In this document: positions 26,675 through 35,340 of the stretch, in pieces
Layout: every line of letters begins with the position of its first letter
Numbering within the stretch: the stretch's first letter is position 1
Assembly (NCBI GenBank): GCA_044356555.1
Contig: JBIKWB010000005.1
Location: 128,780-192,779 of the forward strand
Length of the DNA: 64,000 nucleotides
Reading direction: 5' to 3'
Source: Tous-C4FEB sp044356555
GTDB lineage: Bacteria; Verrucomicrobiota; Verrucomicrobiia; Opitutales; Opitutaceae
Made by a program: the position numbers and the translations under genes
The notes under the pieces: generated by a model
Told to the model about the DNA's origin: nothing
Database searches by the model: none
What the model saw: the letters and a program-made list of their open reading frames with translations, nothing else

Positions 26675-28462
26675 ATGAAACGCTCTCACCACTGTGCCCA
26701 GCTTACCACGGCCGAACTCGGCGCGACAGTCTCGTTGCTGGGCTGGGTTGACTCAATCCGCGACCACGGCGGCATCCTCTTTATCGACCTGCGCGACCGC
26801 AAAGGCATCACGCAGGTGATGTTCGATCCGAAGGCCAACGCGACCGTCGGCGAGCAGGCGGCGCATCTCAAGCCTGAGTCCGTGATCGGTATTACCGGCA
26901 AGGTAGTCGCCCGCCCGGAAGGCACCGTCAACGCGGCGTTGCCCACCGGTGGGATTGAAGTCGAGGCCACCGAGCTGACGATTCACAATGTCTCGGACAC
27001 GCCGCCGTTCCCGCTCGATGACGTCGGCGGCGACAAGGTGAACGAAGATCTGCGCCTGACCTACCGTTATCTCGATCTGCGCCGGCCGAAAATGCGGAAG
27101 AACCTCCAGGTGCGCCACAAGGCGGCCAAGTCTATCCGCGATTATTTCGATTCCCAGGAGTTCATCGAGGTCGAGACTCCGGCACTGTTCAAAAGCACGC
27201 CGGAGGGCGCGCGCGAATATCTCGTGCCGTCGCGCATCCATGCCGGTCAGTTTTACGCACTGTCGCAGTCGCCCCAGCAGTTTAAGCAGATCCTGATGGT
27301 GGCCGGGGTGGAGAAGTACTTCCAAATCGCGCGCTGTTTCCGCGACGAGGACCTGCGGGCGGACCGCCAGATGGAGTTCACCCAAGTGGACGTCGAGGCG
27401 TCGTTCGTGACGCGTGAGGATATCTACGCACTGTTCGAGGGGATGTTGACGAAGCTCTGGAAAGATGTGCTCGGAACCGAGATTCAGACGCCATTTCTCC
27501 GGATGCCGTTTCACGAGGCGATGAACCGATTTGGCGTGGACAAGCCCGACGTGCGATTCGGCCTCGAGCTCATGGATTTCACCGAGCTCTTTAGAACCTC
27601 CGGATTTAAAGTCTTCGCCTCGACGGCTGCCGGCGGCGGCGCAATCAAGGCGATCAACGCGAAGGGGCTCGCCGATCTCACGCAGGGTGAACTCAAGGCC
27701 TTGGAAGAGATCGCCAAATCGCTCGGCGCGAAAGGTCTCGCCTTCATCAAAGTCGAGGGTGGCGAGTGGAAATCTCCGATCGTAAAGTTTTTCTCGGAAT
27801 CCGAGAAGGCGGCTCTGACGGCGCAGCTTGAAGTGGGTGAGGGTGACATGATTTTCTTCGCGGCAGCGCCGTGGGAAAAAGCCTGTGCGATTCTCGGGCG
27901 GATCCGACTCGAGGCGGCGCAGTTGCTGGTGAAGCGCGGCAAGATGACCATTCGCCACGATGACTGGAAATTTTTGTGGGTGATCGATTTCCCCCTGATG
28001 AGTCATGACGAGGCGGAGAATCGTTACGTGGCGACGCACCATCCGTTCACCGCGCCAGTGCCGGAGGATGCCGCTTACCTCGACAGCGATCCGAAAAAGG
28101 TCCGTGGGCAGCACTATGATGTGGTTCTAAACGGCATGGAGCTCGGCGGCGGCTCGATCCGTATTCACAACCCAGCGATGCAGAAGAAGATTTTTGAGGA
28201 CGTCCTCAAGATCCCGGCGGATGTGGTGGAGAGCCGGTTCGGCTACATGTTGAAGGCGTTTACCTACGGCGCGCCGCCCCATGGCGGTATCGCCTTCGGG
28301 CTCGATCGCATGTGCGCGCTGCTGTGCGGCACGACGAGTATTCGCGACGTGATCGCTTTCCCAAAGACTCAGAAAGGGCAGGACCTCATGGCCCAGAGCC
28401 CGACGCCGGTGACCGCCAAGCAATTGAAGGAACTCCACATCGCGACCGTGATGCCCGAGTGA
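26675..28462 (+). CDS. aspS: Aspartyl-tRNA synthetase
   Basis: This 595-residue class II synthetase charges tRNA-Asp. The N-terminal OB-fold anticodon domain reads VSLLGWVDSIRDHGG. Motif 2 is CFRDEDLRADRQMEFTQVDVE, a GAD-type insertion spans roughly residues 290-410, and motif 3 is GIAFGLDRMCALLCG followed by SIRDVIAFPK. This is the bacterial type. Whether it is discriminating or also charges tRNA-Asn cannot be decided by eye. The ATG at 26675 is chosen because it begins the conserved MKRSHHC start. There is no Shine-Dalgarno sequence. glnB follows in the same direction from its own promoter. Confidence 0.96.
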   Translation: MKRSHHCAQLTTAELGATVSLLGWVDSIRDHGGILFIDLRDRKGITQVMFDPKANATVGEQAAHLKPESVIGITGKVVARPEGTVNAALPTGGIEVEATELTIHNVSDTPPFPLDDVGGDKVNEDLRLTYRYLDLRRPKMRKNLQVRHKAAKSIRDYFDSQEFIEVETPALFKSTPEGAREYLVPSRIHAGQFYALSQSPQQFKQILMVAGVEKYFQIARCFRDEDLRADRQMEFTQVDVEASFVTREDIYALFEGMLTKLWKDVLGTEIQTPFLRMPFHEAMNRFGVDKPDVRFGLELMDFTELFRTSGFKVFASTAAGGGAIKAINAKGLADLTQGELKALEEIAKSLGAKGLAFIKVEGGEWKSPIVKFFSESEKAALTAQLEVGEGDMIFFAAAPWEKACAILGRIRLEAAQLLVKRGKMTIRHDDWKFLWVIDFPLMSHDEAENRYVATHHPFTAPVPEDAAYLDSDPKKVRGQHYDVVLNGMELGGGSIRIHNPAMQKKIFEDVLKIPADVVESRFGYMLKAFTYGAPPHGGIAFGLDRMCALLCGTTSIRDVIAFPKTQKGQDLMAQSPTPVTAKQLKELHIATVMPE

Positions 28463-28487
28463 GGCTCCGGCAGGTTATTTGGTTTCG

Positions 28488-28504
28488 TTGGCATACCCTC
28501 TGCT
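28488..28504 (+). promoter_or_regulatory. Candidate sigma-54 promoter of glnB
   Basis: TTGGCATACCCTCTGCT matches the sigma-54 consensus TTGGCAYR-N4-TTGCW with one mismatch, and its GG and GC are exactly ten bases apart. It lies ~165 bp upstream of glnB, leaving a long leader. Sigma-54 control of PII genes through NtrC is well known, which raises the prior for this site. No NtrC enhancer was identified. Confidence 0.55.
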
Positions 28505-28670
28505 AAGTGAGAGATCGAGCCGCGCTCGAAAGCGCGCGCGGCGAAGTCACGATGTCACCTGCCTCAGCTATCCGTTTAAACCATCACTTTGGCGACCAGC
28601 TCGCGGTTAACGCGGGCTTGCGCTGAAATCACCTCAGCCCTAAGCACAGCCGATCTCGAACAACACCTGC

Positions 28671-29009
28671 ATGAAACTCATCATCGCCATCATCAAGCCG
28701 TTCAAACTGGAAGAGGTAAAGGAAGCCCTCGCCGAGGCCGGCATCGAGGGAATGACTGTGACCGAAGTCAAAGGCTTCGGCCGCCAGAAAGGGCACACCG
28801 AGATTTATCGCGGCAGCGAGTACACCGTGGACTTTCTCCCGAAAGTGAAAATCGAGATTGCGGTGGCGGATGACATGGCGGCCAAGGCCGTCGATGCGGT
28901 GGTGAAATCGGCGAAGACCGGTAAAATTGGCGACGGTAAGGTATTTGTCCTCCCGCTTGAAGATGTGGTTCGGATCCGGACCGACGAGCGCGGGGAGTCG
29001 GCGGTCTGA
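28671..29009 (+). CDS. glnB: Nitrogen regulatory protein P-II
   Basis: This 112-residue trimeric signal protein reports 2-oxoglutarate and ATP/ADP status to nitrogen-assimilation targets. The N-terminus MKLIIAIIKPFKLEEVKEAL, the T-loop with the uridylylation Tyr51 (YRGSEYTVDF), and the C-terminal TGKIGDGKVFVLPLEDVVRIRT segment are all canonical. It is not next to amtB or glnA here. It has its own sigma-54-like promoter upstream and an intrinsic terminator downstream, so it is probably a single-gene unit. GlnB and GlnK cannot be told apart from sequence alone. Confidence 0.96.
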   Translation: MKLIIAIIKPFKLEEVKEALAEAGIEGMTVTEVKGFGRQKGHTEIYRGSEYTVDFLPKVKIEIAVADDMAAKAVDAVVKSAKTGKIGDGKVFVLPLEDVVRIRTDERGESAV

Positions 29010-29031
29010 TTCGCCCCTCGTTTTATGTTTG

Positions 29032-29063
29032 AGCCGGCCTTCCTCGGAAAGCCGGCTTTTTTC
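29032..29063 (+). terminator. Intrinsic terminator of glnB
   Basis: AGCCGGC and GCCGGCT pair across a 12-base loop that can extend the stem (CTTCC/GGAAA part-pairing), and the stem runs directly into a TTTTTT tract at the 3' side. This is a standard rho-independent terminator 23 bp after glnB. Confidence 0.85.
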
Positions 29064-29223
29064 TGGGGTGGATTGACGTGGCTCTAAGCGATACGGGCGA
29101 TTTCGGTGGAAAAATCGGTGCAACTGCAACCGCGGGACGTGGCGCTGCCGGTTTCTGCGCTGATCGCTCTGTCGAAAAAGTGTGGCGTTGCGACCGGGAC
29201 GCCGGGCACCGTCTGGAGTAACG

Positions 29224-29733
29224 ATGGACTATCTCCCGCTGATTGACCGGAGCCGCACGCTCTACAAACGCTCGGATGTAACGCCAATTTTTGCGCAGCC
29301 GGCGGCGTTTGCGCGGTTGGTCGAGGATCTTGTGCGACCGTTTGAGCGCGAGCGGGTGCAACTCGTGGCGGGCCTGGACGCGCTGGGATTTATTTTGGGT
29401 ACGGCGATGGCGTTGAAACTCGACGCGGGATTTTTGCCGATTCGTAAAGGCGGGAAACTGCCCGTGCTGCATGACCGCGAATCGGCGGTGGATTACCAAG
29501 GCAAAGAGAAGGTTCTCGAGCTGCGTTTGAATCCGTTTGCGGCGGGCACCCGGGTGCTGTTGGCGGACGATTGGATCGAGACCGGGGCTCAGGCACGGGC
29601 GGCGATTGCCTTGATCGAACGGGCGGGCGGTGTGATCGTGGGAATCGCGGCGGTGGGGTTAAGGCGAAATGAGCGGACGTCGGGACTGTGGGCTAACTAC
29701 CGCTGTCACGGCGTGTGGCCGGAGCAGGTGTGA
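29224..29733 (+). CDS. Phosphoribosyltransferase (adenine PRTase-like)
   Basis: This 169-residue protein has the PRPP-binding motif VLLADDWIETGAQ, in which the usual second Asp-Asp is kept but the TGGT end is TGAQ, and the flexible loop FLPIRKGGKLP. The overall pattern (LVAGLDALGFILGTAMAL) resembles adenine phosphoribosyltransferase and similar purine salvage enzymes. It would combine a base with PRPP to make a nucleotide, but the base is not determined. The ATG at 29224 is chosen over an upstream start that would add 14 unconserved residues. Its 3' end overlaps the convergent M20 peptidase gene by 41 bp. Confidence 0.75.
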   Translation: MDYLPLIDRSRTLYKRSDVTPIFAQPAAFARLVEDLVRPFERERVQLVAGLDALGFILGTAMALKLDAGFLPIRKGGKLPVLHDRESAVDYQGKEKVLELRLNPFAAGTRVLLADDWIETGAQARAAIALIERAGGVIVGIAAVGLRRNERTSGLWANYRCHGVWPEQV

Positions 29734-31051
29734 CGTGTCCGGCGCGAGTGAGGACCGCCAGAAGCGTGGCGAGGGCGCGGCGTCCGGCGAGTTTTACAAA
29801 GGTCTCGTTCGGGCCGTGGGTAAACCGGGGCGGCATCGCCGTGCGTTGGGAGCGAGTTCCCGGACCACAGACAAGTGGCAGCAGAATCTCCCGATGAGCC
29901 GGGGTGAGCGCCGAGGTGATGATGGTGGCATCGGATGCGCCGGGGTTGCGATCAAAGGCGACCGCGCCGATGTCGACCGCGGCGAGGAAGGCCGCGCCGA
30001 CGGGGGATGCGGCGCAGCGTTCGGTGACGTCAAAGCCCACGGATTGAGCGAGCGGCTTAACCGGGGTGTAGTCGTAGGGCGCGAGCTCGGCGAGGGTTGC
30101 GGCGAGCGGAAAGTTGCCGCGTTTGGTGAGCGTGAGTCGATGGGCCGCATCCGGCGTGGAACTAGGCGCGAGGCCGATGGATGAGGGAACAGTGCCGTGG
30201 GAGCGTTCGTCGCCGGCACTAAGCAGGGTGGAGCGGTCCGCAGCGCGGAGGGCGGCGAGGAGAGGGTTTTTGTCGGGCGGTGCGGTGCAGACGTGGCCTT
30301 GCGGCGGATGATCACTCCACACCCACTCGGAAAGCGGTGCCATGATGGGCGTGATCGCAACCGGGCGCCAATGGGCTAAGGCGAGCTGGGCGGCGCGAAG
30401 GGCGACCAGCGGGCCCGTAAGACGGATCGTATAGCTGCTGTTTTCGGCGGCATAGACCAACGGCAGATAGGGTGGGTCGGAACGAATCGTGTTCTCCAAT
30501 ACCAGCAAGGTGCTCCCGGGAGTCGGCGCGGGCAGGTCGGAGCCAAAGGCCTCGCCCAAAGCTGTGCCTGTTTTGGCACCAGAGCCCTCTTCTTTAAAGG
30601 TGAAGGTGAAGACGATGTTTTGAAGGTCCAGGGCACCGCACGCGGCCAGTTCAGCGAGCCAGAGTTGGGTGGCGACGCCGGCTTTGCAGTCGTTGACCCC
30701 TTGGGCGACGAGTTGGTGTTCATCTTCGAAGGCCGGATGGGGTGCAAACGGACTGGTCCAAATCGAGGGGTTGGCCGGAACGGTATCGACGTGTGCGCTC
30801 AGATAGAGAATTGGCGTGGACGGGATGATCTCGGCCGGGACGCAGATCAGGTTGCCGGCGGTGTCGCGGTTGTGGCGATAATTGGATAGCGAGCGGGTCA
30901 TGCGACGGTGGACCTCGTCCATGATCGCGGTCACCGTGGCGGGAGCGGTGAACGGCGAGGGTTGATCCACCAAGTGGCGGAGTCCGGCGAGGTAGCGTTC
31001 AAATTCAGCCGTAGAAACCTCAGGGAGGAAAAAGGAAGAAGACCGGGTCAT
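29693..31051 (-). CDS. M20-family metallopeptidase/deacylase
   Basis: This 452-residue cytosolic protein belongs to the M20 family, which includes acetylornithine deacetylase and dipeptidases. Zinc ligands lie in YLSAHVDTVP (with the following Asp), GVNDCKAGVA, and the catalytic Glu pair in FKEEGSGAKTG. A dimerisation domain follows, containing PSSTPDAAHRLTLTKRGNFP. The sequence departs from ArgE and DapE around these motifs, so the substrate is open. The ATG at 31051 is chosen over an in-frame start 43 codons upstream because the extra residues are Pro/Arg-rich and unlike the family. It is divergent from the RbsD-like gene. Confidence 0.75.
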   Translation of the reverse strand: MTRSSSFFLPEVSTAEFERYLAGLRHLVDQPSPFTAPATVTAIMDEVHRRMTRSLSNYRHNRDTAGNLICVPAEIIPSTPILYLSAHVDTVPANPSIWTSPFAPHPAFEDEHQLVAQGVNDCKAGVATQLWLAELAACGALDLQNIVFTFTFKEEGSGAKTGTALGEAFGSDLPAPTPGSTLLVLENTIRSDPPYLPLVYAAENSSYTIRLTGPLVALRAAQLALAHWRPVAITPIMAPLSEWVWSDHPPQGHVCTAPPDKNPLLAALRAADRSTLLSAGDERSHGTVPSSIGLAPSSTPDAAHRLTLTKRGNFPLAATLAELAPYDYTPVKPLAQSVGFDVTERCAASPVGAAFLAAVDIGAVAFDRNPGASDATIITSALTPAHREILLPLVCGPGTRSQRTAMPPRFTHGPNETFVKLAGRRALATLLAVLTRAGHVTPAPATRRDSGS

Positions 31052-31185
31052 GGTAAGAAGCAATGCGGGCGGTGGACGCTCCGTCGCGACCGAAGCGGCG
31101 TCAACCCAGAGCCGGAGCGGGCGCGGGGCCTGAGTTAGTTCTGGATTCGTGACGGGCATCGGGCGTAGTTGTGATTTCATTCAAC

Positions 31186-31575
31186 ATGATCAAACGCGGC
31201 CTCCTGAATCCCCAGCTCTTGGCGCTTTTGGCGCGGGTGCGGCACACGAATTCCTTGGTAATAGCGGACCGTGGATTTCCCTTTTGGCCCGGTATCGAGA
31301 CGGTCGATCTTTCGCTCGTGGACGGCGTGCCGACGGTCTTGCAGGTTTTGGCCGCGGTGCGCGAAAACCATCATTTTACCGAGGTGTACATGGCGAAGGA
31401 GTTTGCTCGCGAGAATACGGGGGCCACGCGGACGGCGTTCCAGGCAGCATTGGCCGGAGTCAAAGTGAAATCGGAGCCGCACGTGGAGTTTAAGCGCCGG
31501 GTGCCGGGCGCGATCGGCATCATTCGCACGGGCGATACGACTCAGTATTCCAATCTCGTGCTCGTCTCCGGCTGA
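31186..31575 (+). CDS. RbsD/FucU-family sugar mutarotase
   Basis: This 129-residue protein matches the RbsD/FucU fold, which catalyses pyranose-furanose or anomer interconversion of sugars. The N-terminus MIKRGLLNPQLLALLARVRHT holds the catalytic His (GHT in most members), followed by SLVIADRGFPFWPGIETVDLS and, at the C-terminus, IGIIRTGDTTQYSNLVLVSG. The chosen ATG at 31186 begins the conserved part; a GTG 15 bp upstream is possible. An SDR dehydrogenase gene follows 69 bp later, and the pair is likely a small sugar or uronate utilisation unit. The sugar is not known. Confidence 0.85.
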   Translation: MIKRGLLNPQLLALLARVRHTNSLVIADRGFPFWPGIETVDLSLVDGVPTVLQVLAAVRENHHFTEVYMAKEFARENTGATRTAFQAALAGVKVKSEPHVEFKRRVPGAIGIIRTGDTTQYSNLVLVSG

Positions 31576-31644
31576 CCTGCGAAACGGGGGGGGCGGCGTT
31601 TGCCGTTGATTTCGAAAATTGCCCGGCGTTTTTATTACATCCCC

Positions 31645-32436
31645 ATGAATACGCCTACGGATTTCCTAAACTCGCTTTTTTCTCTTCGCGGCAAAGTCGC
31701 GGTCGTCATCGGAGGCACGGGTGAACTGTGCGGCGCGATGGGCGAGGGCCTCGCGGCCGCAGGGGCCGAAGTGGTGCTCGTCGGCCGAAATGAGGAGAAA
31801 GCCAAGCCGAAGCTGGAACGCATCCATGCGGCGGGTGGGAAGGGCTATTTCGTTTCGGCTGAGGCCAGCGAAAAGGCCGCGCTGGAGCAGTTGCTCGAGA
31901 CAGTTTTGCAGCGATCAGGCCAGGTTGATATAGTGGTGAATGGTGCGGGTGTGAACTCCGCGACGCCCTTTCTTGAAATCGCCGAGGATGAATTCGACCG
32001 GATTGTGCGGATCAATATGAAGGGCGTGTTTTTGGGCTGTCAGATTTTCGGCAAGTATCTCGTCGCGCGGGGCCAAGGCGGTTCGATTATCAATCTCGGT
32101 TCAATGTCGGGCGTGGTGCCGCTTTCGCGGGTGTTTACTTATTCCGCGACGAAGGCGGCCGTGCACAATCTCTCAAAAAATCTAGCCCGCGAGTGGGCAA
32201 CCCAGCGGGTCCGTGTAAATACCATTGTACCCGGATTTTTTCCGGCCGAGCAGAATCGCAAGATTCTATCACCCGAGCGGGTTACTTCGATCATGGGCCA
32301 CACTCCGATGAAGCGTTTCGGTGAGGCGCGTGAGCTGGTTGGCGCCACTCTGCTGCTCGCCGGCGATGGCGCGGGCAGCTTCATTACAGGATCCGAGATT
32401 ATTGTGGATGGCGGCTATCACGCCATGACCATATGA
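31645..32436 (+). CDS. SDR-family oxidoreductase (sugar/uronate type)
   Basis: This 263-residue classical short-chain dehydrogenase has the cofactor motif GGTGELCGAMG, NGAGVNS, the catalytic Ser in LGSMSG and the YSATK pair, and the C-terminal GSEIIVDGGY. The combination of a 15-residue N-terminal lead-in (DFLNSLFSLRGKVAVV) with PGFFPAEQNRKIL resembles mannonate/fructuronate-type SDRs. It would reduce a keto sugar acid with NAD(P)H, but the substrate is inferred. The preceding RbsD/FucU-like gene supports a role in sugar catabolism. The ATG at 31645 has no Shine-Dalgarno sequence. Confidence 0.8.
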   Translation: MNTPTDFLNSLFSLRGKVAVVIGGTGELCGAMGEGLAAAGAEVVLVGRNEEKAKPKLERIHAAGGKGYFVSAEASEKAALEQLLETVLQRSGQVDIVVNGAGVNSATPFLEIAEDEFDRIVRINMKGVFLGCQIFGKYLVARGQGGSIINLGSMSGVVPLSRVFTYSATKAAVHNLSKNLAREWATQRVRVNTIVPGFFPAEQNRKILSPERVTSIMGHTPMKRFGEARELVGATLLLAGDGAGSFITGSEIIVDGGYHAMTI

Positions 32437-32468
32437 ATTTTGGTACACAATATAGAGGCTTGCATCTA

Positions 32469-32478
32469 TCCTATAGGA
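32469..32478. promoter_or_regulatory. Perfect palindrome TCCTATAGGA upstream of HTH gene
   Basis: A ten-base perfect palindrome lies 17 bp before the start of the coiled-coil/HTH gene in an unusually AT-rich 60-bp gap. It could be an operator, possibly for the protein itself, or part of a promoter. No further copy was noticed. Confidence 0.3.
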
Positions 32479-32495
32479 GCGCTTCATAGGCTCTG

Positions 32496-32873
32496 ATGAT
32501 TATTGACACAATTAAGGAACTCGAGGCGACGAAAGCCAAAGTCGCTTCTTTGGAAGAATCAATTGCAAGCCAGCTGGATAAAGAATTGTCCGAGCTGCCG
32601 GCCAAGTATGGTTTCGAGTCCGCCCAAGCGTTCATCAAGGCGGTCGCCGCGGCGACGGGCGGTCGGAATACTAAACGTGGCGTCAAGGCGGCGAAATCCG
32701 AAGGCGGCAAGCGGCGCAAGCGCGCCAAGATCACCGACGAAACCCGCGCCGAACTCAAGAGCCTCGCCGAGGCCGGCAAATCAGGAGCGGAGATTGCGGC
32801 GGCTCTGGGGATCTCGTTACCGAGCGTGCAGAATATCAAGAAGGCACTCGGGTTGGTGAAGTCGCGGAGCTGA
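32496..32873 (+). CDS. Small coiled-coil/helix-turn-helix protein
   Basis: This gene encodes 125 residues. Residues ~5-35 form a likely coiled coil (TIKELEATKAKVASLEESI); a short YGFESAQAFIKAV segment follows, then a Lys/Arg-rich linker (KAAKSEGGKRRKRAK). Residues ~85-120 form a helix-turn-helix (SGAEIAAALGISLPSVQNIKK). The layout of oligomerisation domain, basic linker and DNA-binding domain recalls H-NS-type nucleoid proteins and small regulators, but I recognise no named family. It has its own upstream AT-rich region with a palindrome and a strong terminator, so it is a single-gene unit. The function is unknown. Confidence 0.8.
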   Translation: MIIDTIKELEATKAKVASLEESIASQLDKELSELPAKYGFESAQAFIKAVAAATGGRNTKRGVKAAKSEGGKRRKRAKITDETRAELKSLAEAGKSGAEIAAALGISLPSVQNIKKALGLVKSRS

Positions 32874-32897
32874 TCGCGACCTCAAGCCAGATTTCTC

Positions 32898-32927
32898 AAG
32901 CCCCCGCGAGGACGCGGGGGCTTTTTT
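32898..32927 (+). terminator. Intrinsic terminator of the HTH gene
   Basis: CCCCCGC, loop GAGGAC and GCGGGGG form a seven-pair GC stem, extended by AAG/CTT, and end in a TTTTTT tract. It lies 25 bp after the stop and is a textbook intrinsic terminator. Confidence 0.9.
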
Positions 32928-32984
32928 ATGGTCGCTGTCTGGAGCTCCGGCAACGGAGGTCCGGATAGCGCTCGGGCCAGACGA

Positions 32985-34907
32985 TCAGAGATCGGCGTGG
33001 GCGGGTTCGGCGCTCAGGTTGCGCCACCGGGCGAGCACCTGCCGGTGGATGTCGTTCGGAGCGAGACCGTAAGACGCGCGGAGGACGCCGTTGCTCGAAC
33101 CGTGTTCAATGAATTTGTCGGGCCAACCAATGCGTTCAACTGCGGTGGGGCACTCGGCATCTTGTAACGCCTCGAGCACGGCGCTGCCGAAGCCGCCGGC
33201 GAGGGCGTGGTCTTCCATCGTCACGATGAGAGGAACGACGGCCGCTTGGCTGAGCAGGAGTGTGCGGTCGATGGGTTTAATGAAGCGCGGGTTGACCACT
33301 CCGACGGAGAGTTGCTCCTCGCGGGCCAAGCGTTCGGCGAGCGCGATCGCGTCGGCGATCATGGGGCCTAGTGCCCAGATCATGATATTTGATCCTTCGC
33401 GCAAGACCTCGGCGTGGCCGACCGCGAGGGCGGTAGGTTGGGCCTTGATCTTAACGCCGGTGCCGGCGCCTCGGGGATATCGGATAAAGCCGGGGCCCGG
33501 GAGCTGAAGGCTGGTGTGGAGCATGTCCACGAGCTCGTCTTCGTCCTTTGGCTGCATGATGGTCGCACCCGGGACGCAGCGGAGGTAGGAAATATCAAAA
33601 AGTCCGTGGTGGGTCGGGCCGTCGGCAGGTGAAAGTCCGGCGCGGTCCATGCAAAAGGTGACCGGGAGATTCTGGAGGGCTACGTCATGGATCACCTGGT
33701 CGTAGGCGCGCTGGAGAAAAGTTGAATAGATGGCGCAGACGGGGCGAAAGCCTTTGGTGGCAAGGCCGGCGGCGAAGAGCACGGCATGTTCCTCGGCGAT
33801 GCCGACATCGAAAAATTGTTTCGGTACTTCTTTGGCGAGATGGATCAGGCCTGTGCCGCTGGGCATCGCACCGGTGATGCCGATAACTTTGGGATCGGCT
33901 TTCGCAAAGCGAACGAGGGCATGACCGAAGACGTCCTGAAGGTTGGGTGGAGCGCCCGGGACAGACCGGCTTTCACCGGTGACGGGATCGAAAGAGCCAA
34001 GGCCGTGAAACTTCTCGGGCTGGGCGAGGGCGGCTTCGAGGCCACGGCCCTTTTTGGTGAGAACGTGAATGAGGACGGGCACGTCGGCGTGACGGGCGAA
34101 TTCCAAGTTTTTTTGCAGCGCCTCAAAGTCGTGGCCATCCACCGGTCCGAGATAGCGCAGGCCGAATTTTTCAAACAGGGACGACTCGACAAAGAAGTCC
34201 TTCGTCTCGCGCTTCCACTTATGATAAACGCGGTTCATGCTTTCGCCGGCGGGGAAGCTCTTGAAGAAGCCCTCGATGTCGTGGTGCAGCTTGTTGTAAG
34301 TGGAATTGGTGCTGAGGCGGTTAAGGTAGGTAGCGATAGCGCCGACGTTCTTGGCGATGGACCACTCGTTGTCGTTGAGGACGACGATCAGGCGCTTGGT
34401 TGATCCGACGATATTGTTGAGCGCCTCGAGGGTGACGCCGCAGGTGAAGGCAGCGTCGCCGCAGACCGCCACGACATGCTCGGAGCTGCCGCGCAAATCG
34501 CGGGCGGTGGCCATGCCGAGGGCGGCGCTCAGGGCGGTGCCGGCGTGGCCGGCACCGAAGCTGTCATGGGGACTCTCGGCGCGGTAGAGGAAGCCGCTGG
34601 CGCCGCCGGACTGGCGCAGACCACGGAAGAACTCACCTTGGCGCCCCGTGAGCAGTTTGTGCACGTAACCTTGGTGGGCGACGTCGAAGACAAACTGGTC
34701 GTTGGGCGTATCAAAGACCCGGTGAAGCGCGATGCTGAGCTCGACGACGCCCAAGTTGGGACCGACGTGGCCGCCATTTTTGGCGGTGACGGTGATGATT
34801 TCATCACGAATCTCCTGCGCGAGCTGCGGGAGTTGGCCGGCCGTAAGGGCTTTGACGTCGGCGGGGCCGTGAATGGTTTCGAGGAGTCGGGCGGGAGGAA
34901 CGTTCAT
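32985..34907 (-). CDS. dxs: 1-deoxy-D-xylulose-5-phosphate synthase
   Basis: This 640-residue thiamine-diphosphate enzyme condenses pyruvate and glyceraldehyde-3-phosphate, the first step of the MEP isoprenoid pathway. It shows HVGPNLGVVELSIALH, the ThDP motif GDAAFTCGVTLEALNN, GIAEEHAV with the catalytic Glu, and a transketolase C-terminal domain. Length is normal. The ATG at 34907 starts the conserved MNVPPARLLETI; the 24 residues further upstream are unlike the family. It lies 28 bp after xseB on the same strand, a common pairing. Products feed menaquinone side chains and cell-wall lipid carriers. Confidence 0.96.
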   Translation of the reverse strand: MNVPPARLLETIHGPADVKALTAGQLPQLAQEIRDEIITVTAKNGGHVGPNLGVVELSIALHRVFDTPNDQFVFDVAHQGYVHKLLTGRQGEFFRGLRQSGGASGFLYRAESPHDSFGAGHAGTALSAALGMATARDLRGSSEHVVAVCGDAAFTCGVTLEALNNIVGSTKRLIVVLNDNEWSIAKNVGAIATYLNRLSTNSTYNKLHHDIEGFFKSFPAGESMNRVYHKWKRETKDFFVESSLFEKFGLRYLGPVDGHDFEALQKNLEFARHADVPVLIHVLTKKGRGLEAALAQPEKFHGLGSFDPVTGESRSVPGAPPNLQDVFGHALVRFAKADPKVIGITGAMPSGTGLIHLAKEVPKQFFDVGIAEEHAVLFAAGLATKGFRPVCAIYSTFLQRAYDQVIHDVALQNLPVTFCMDRAGLSPADGPTHHGLFDISYLRCVPGATIMQPKDEDELVDMLHTSLQLPGPGFIRYPRGAGTGVKIKAQPTALAVGHAEVLREGSNIMIWALGPMIADAIALAERLAREEQLSVGVVNPRFIKPIDRTLLLSQAAVVPLIVTMEDHALAGGFGSAVLEALQDAECPTAVERIGWPDKFIEHGSSNGVLRASYGLAPNDIHRQVLARWRNLSAEPAHADL

Positions 34908-34935
34908 CAGGTCTGAGGCGGAAAATCGAAAAAAA

Positions 34936-35178
34936 TCAGGACTCGGCGGGGGTCTCAAACTTCGTAAACGAGACGCCATCCTTCTGTTTTTTGAGCTGTT
35001 CGATCTTGAGCTCCGCGTCTTTCAGCCGGGACTCACAGACCTTTAGCAGCTTGGTGCCCTGCTCAAATTTGGCGAGCAGGTCGGCCAAGGGAACATCGCC
35101 GGATTCCATCGTCTCTACGGTCGCTTCGAGCTGCGTAAGGGCTGCCTCGAACGAGAGTCTAGATTCCTTGGTTTCCAC
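34936..35178 (-). CDS. xseB: Exodeoxyribonuclease VII small subunit
   Basis: This 80-residue helical protein matches XseB, the small subunit of exonuclease VII, which degrades single-stranded DNA. The family pattern is clear: FEAALTQLEATVETMESGDV, PLADLLAKFEQGTKLLKVC and RLKDAELKIEQL. The start is GTG at 35178, the only codon fitting the family's N-terminus. The large subunit xseA is not in the window. It is immediately upstream of dxs on the minus strand and divergent from the PRMT-like gene. Confidence 0.92.
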   Translation of the reverse strand: METKESRLSFEAALTQLEATVETMESGDVPLADLLAKFEQGTKLLKVCESRLKDAELKIEQLKKQKDGVSFTKFETPAES

Positions 35179-35340
35179 CCAGGTAACATGAGTGGGGCGG
35201 CGGCGGATTCAAACAATCTTTAGGGCCGGCCCTGCAAAAATTCTGTCGGCAGGCGTTTATTTTGCCGGGCTAAGCGGAGGTTGCGCTTGCGGGCCGCATC
35301 GGCAGGGTCCGATGCAGCGGAATCGTTTCCGCGCCATCGC

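Noticed and set aside
29107..29246. Possible 46-codon gene with GTG start before the phosphoribosyltransferase
   Set aside because: No start signal, no domain, and it overlaps the next gene's start; it follows the glnB terminator and looks like leader sequence.
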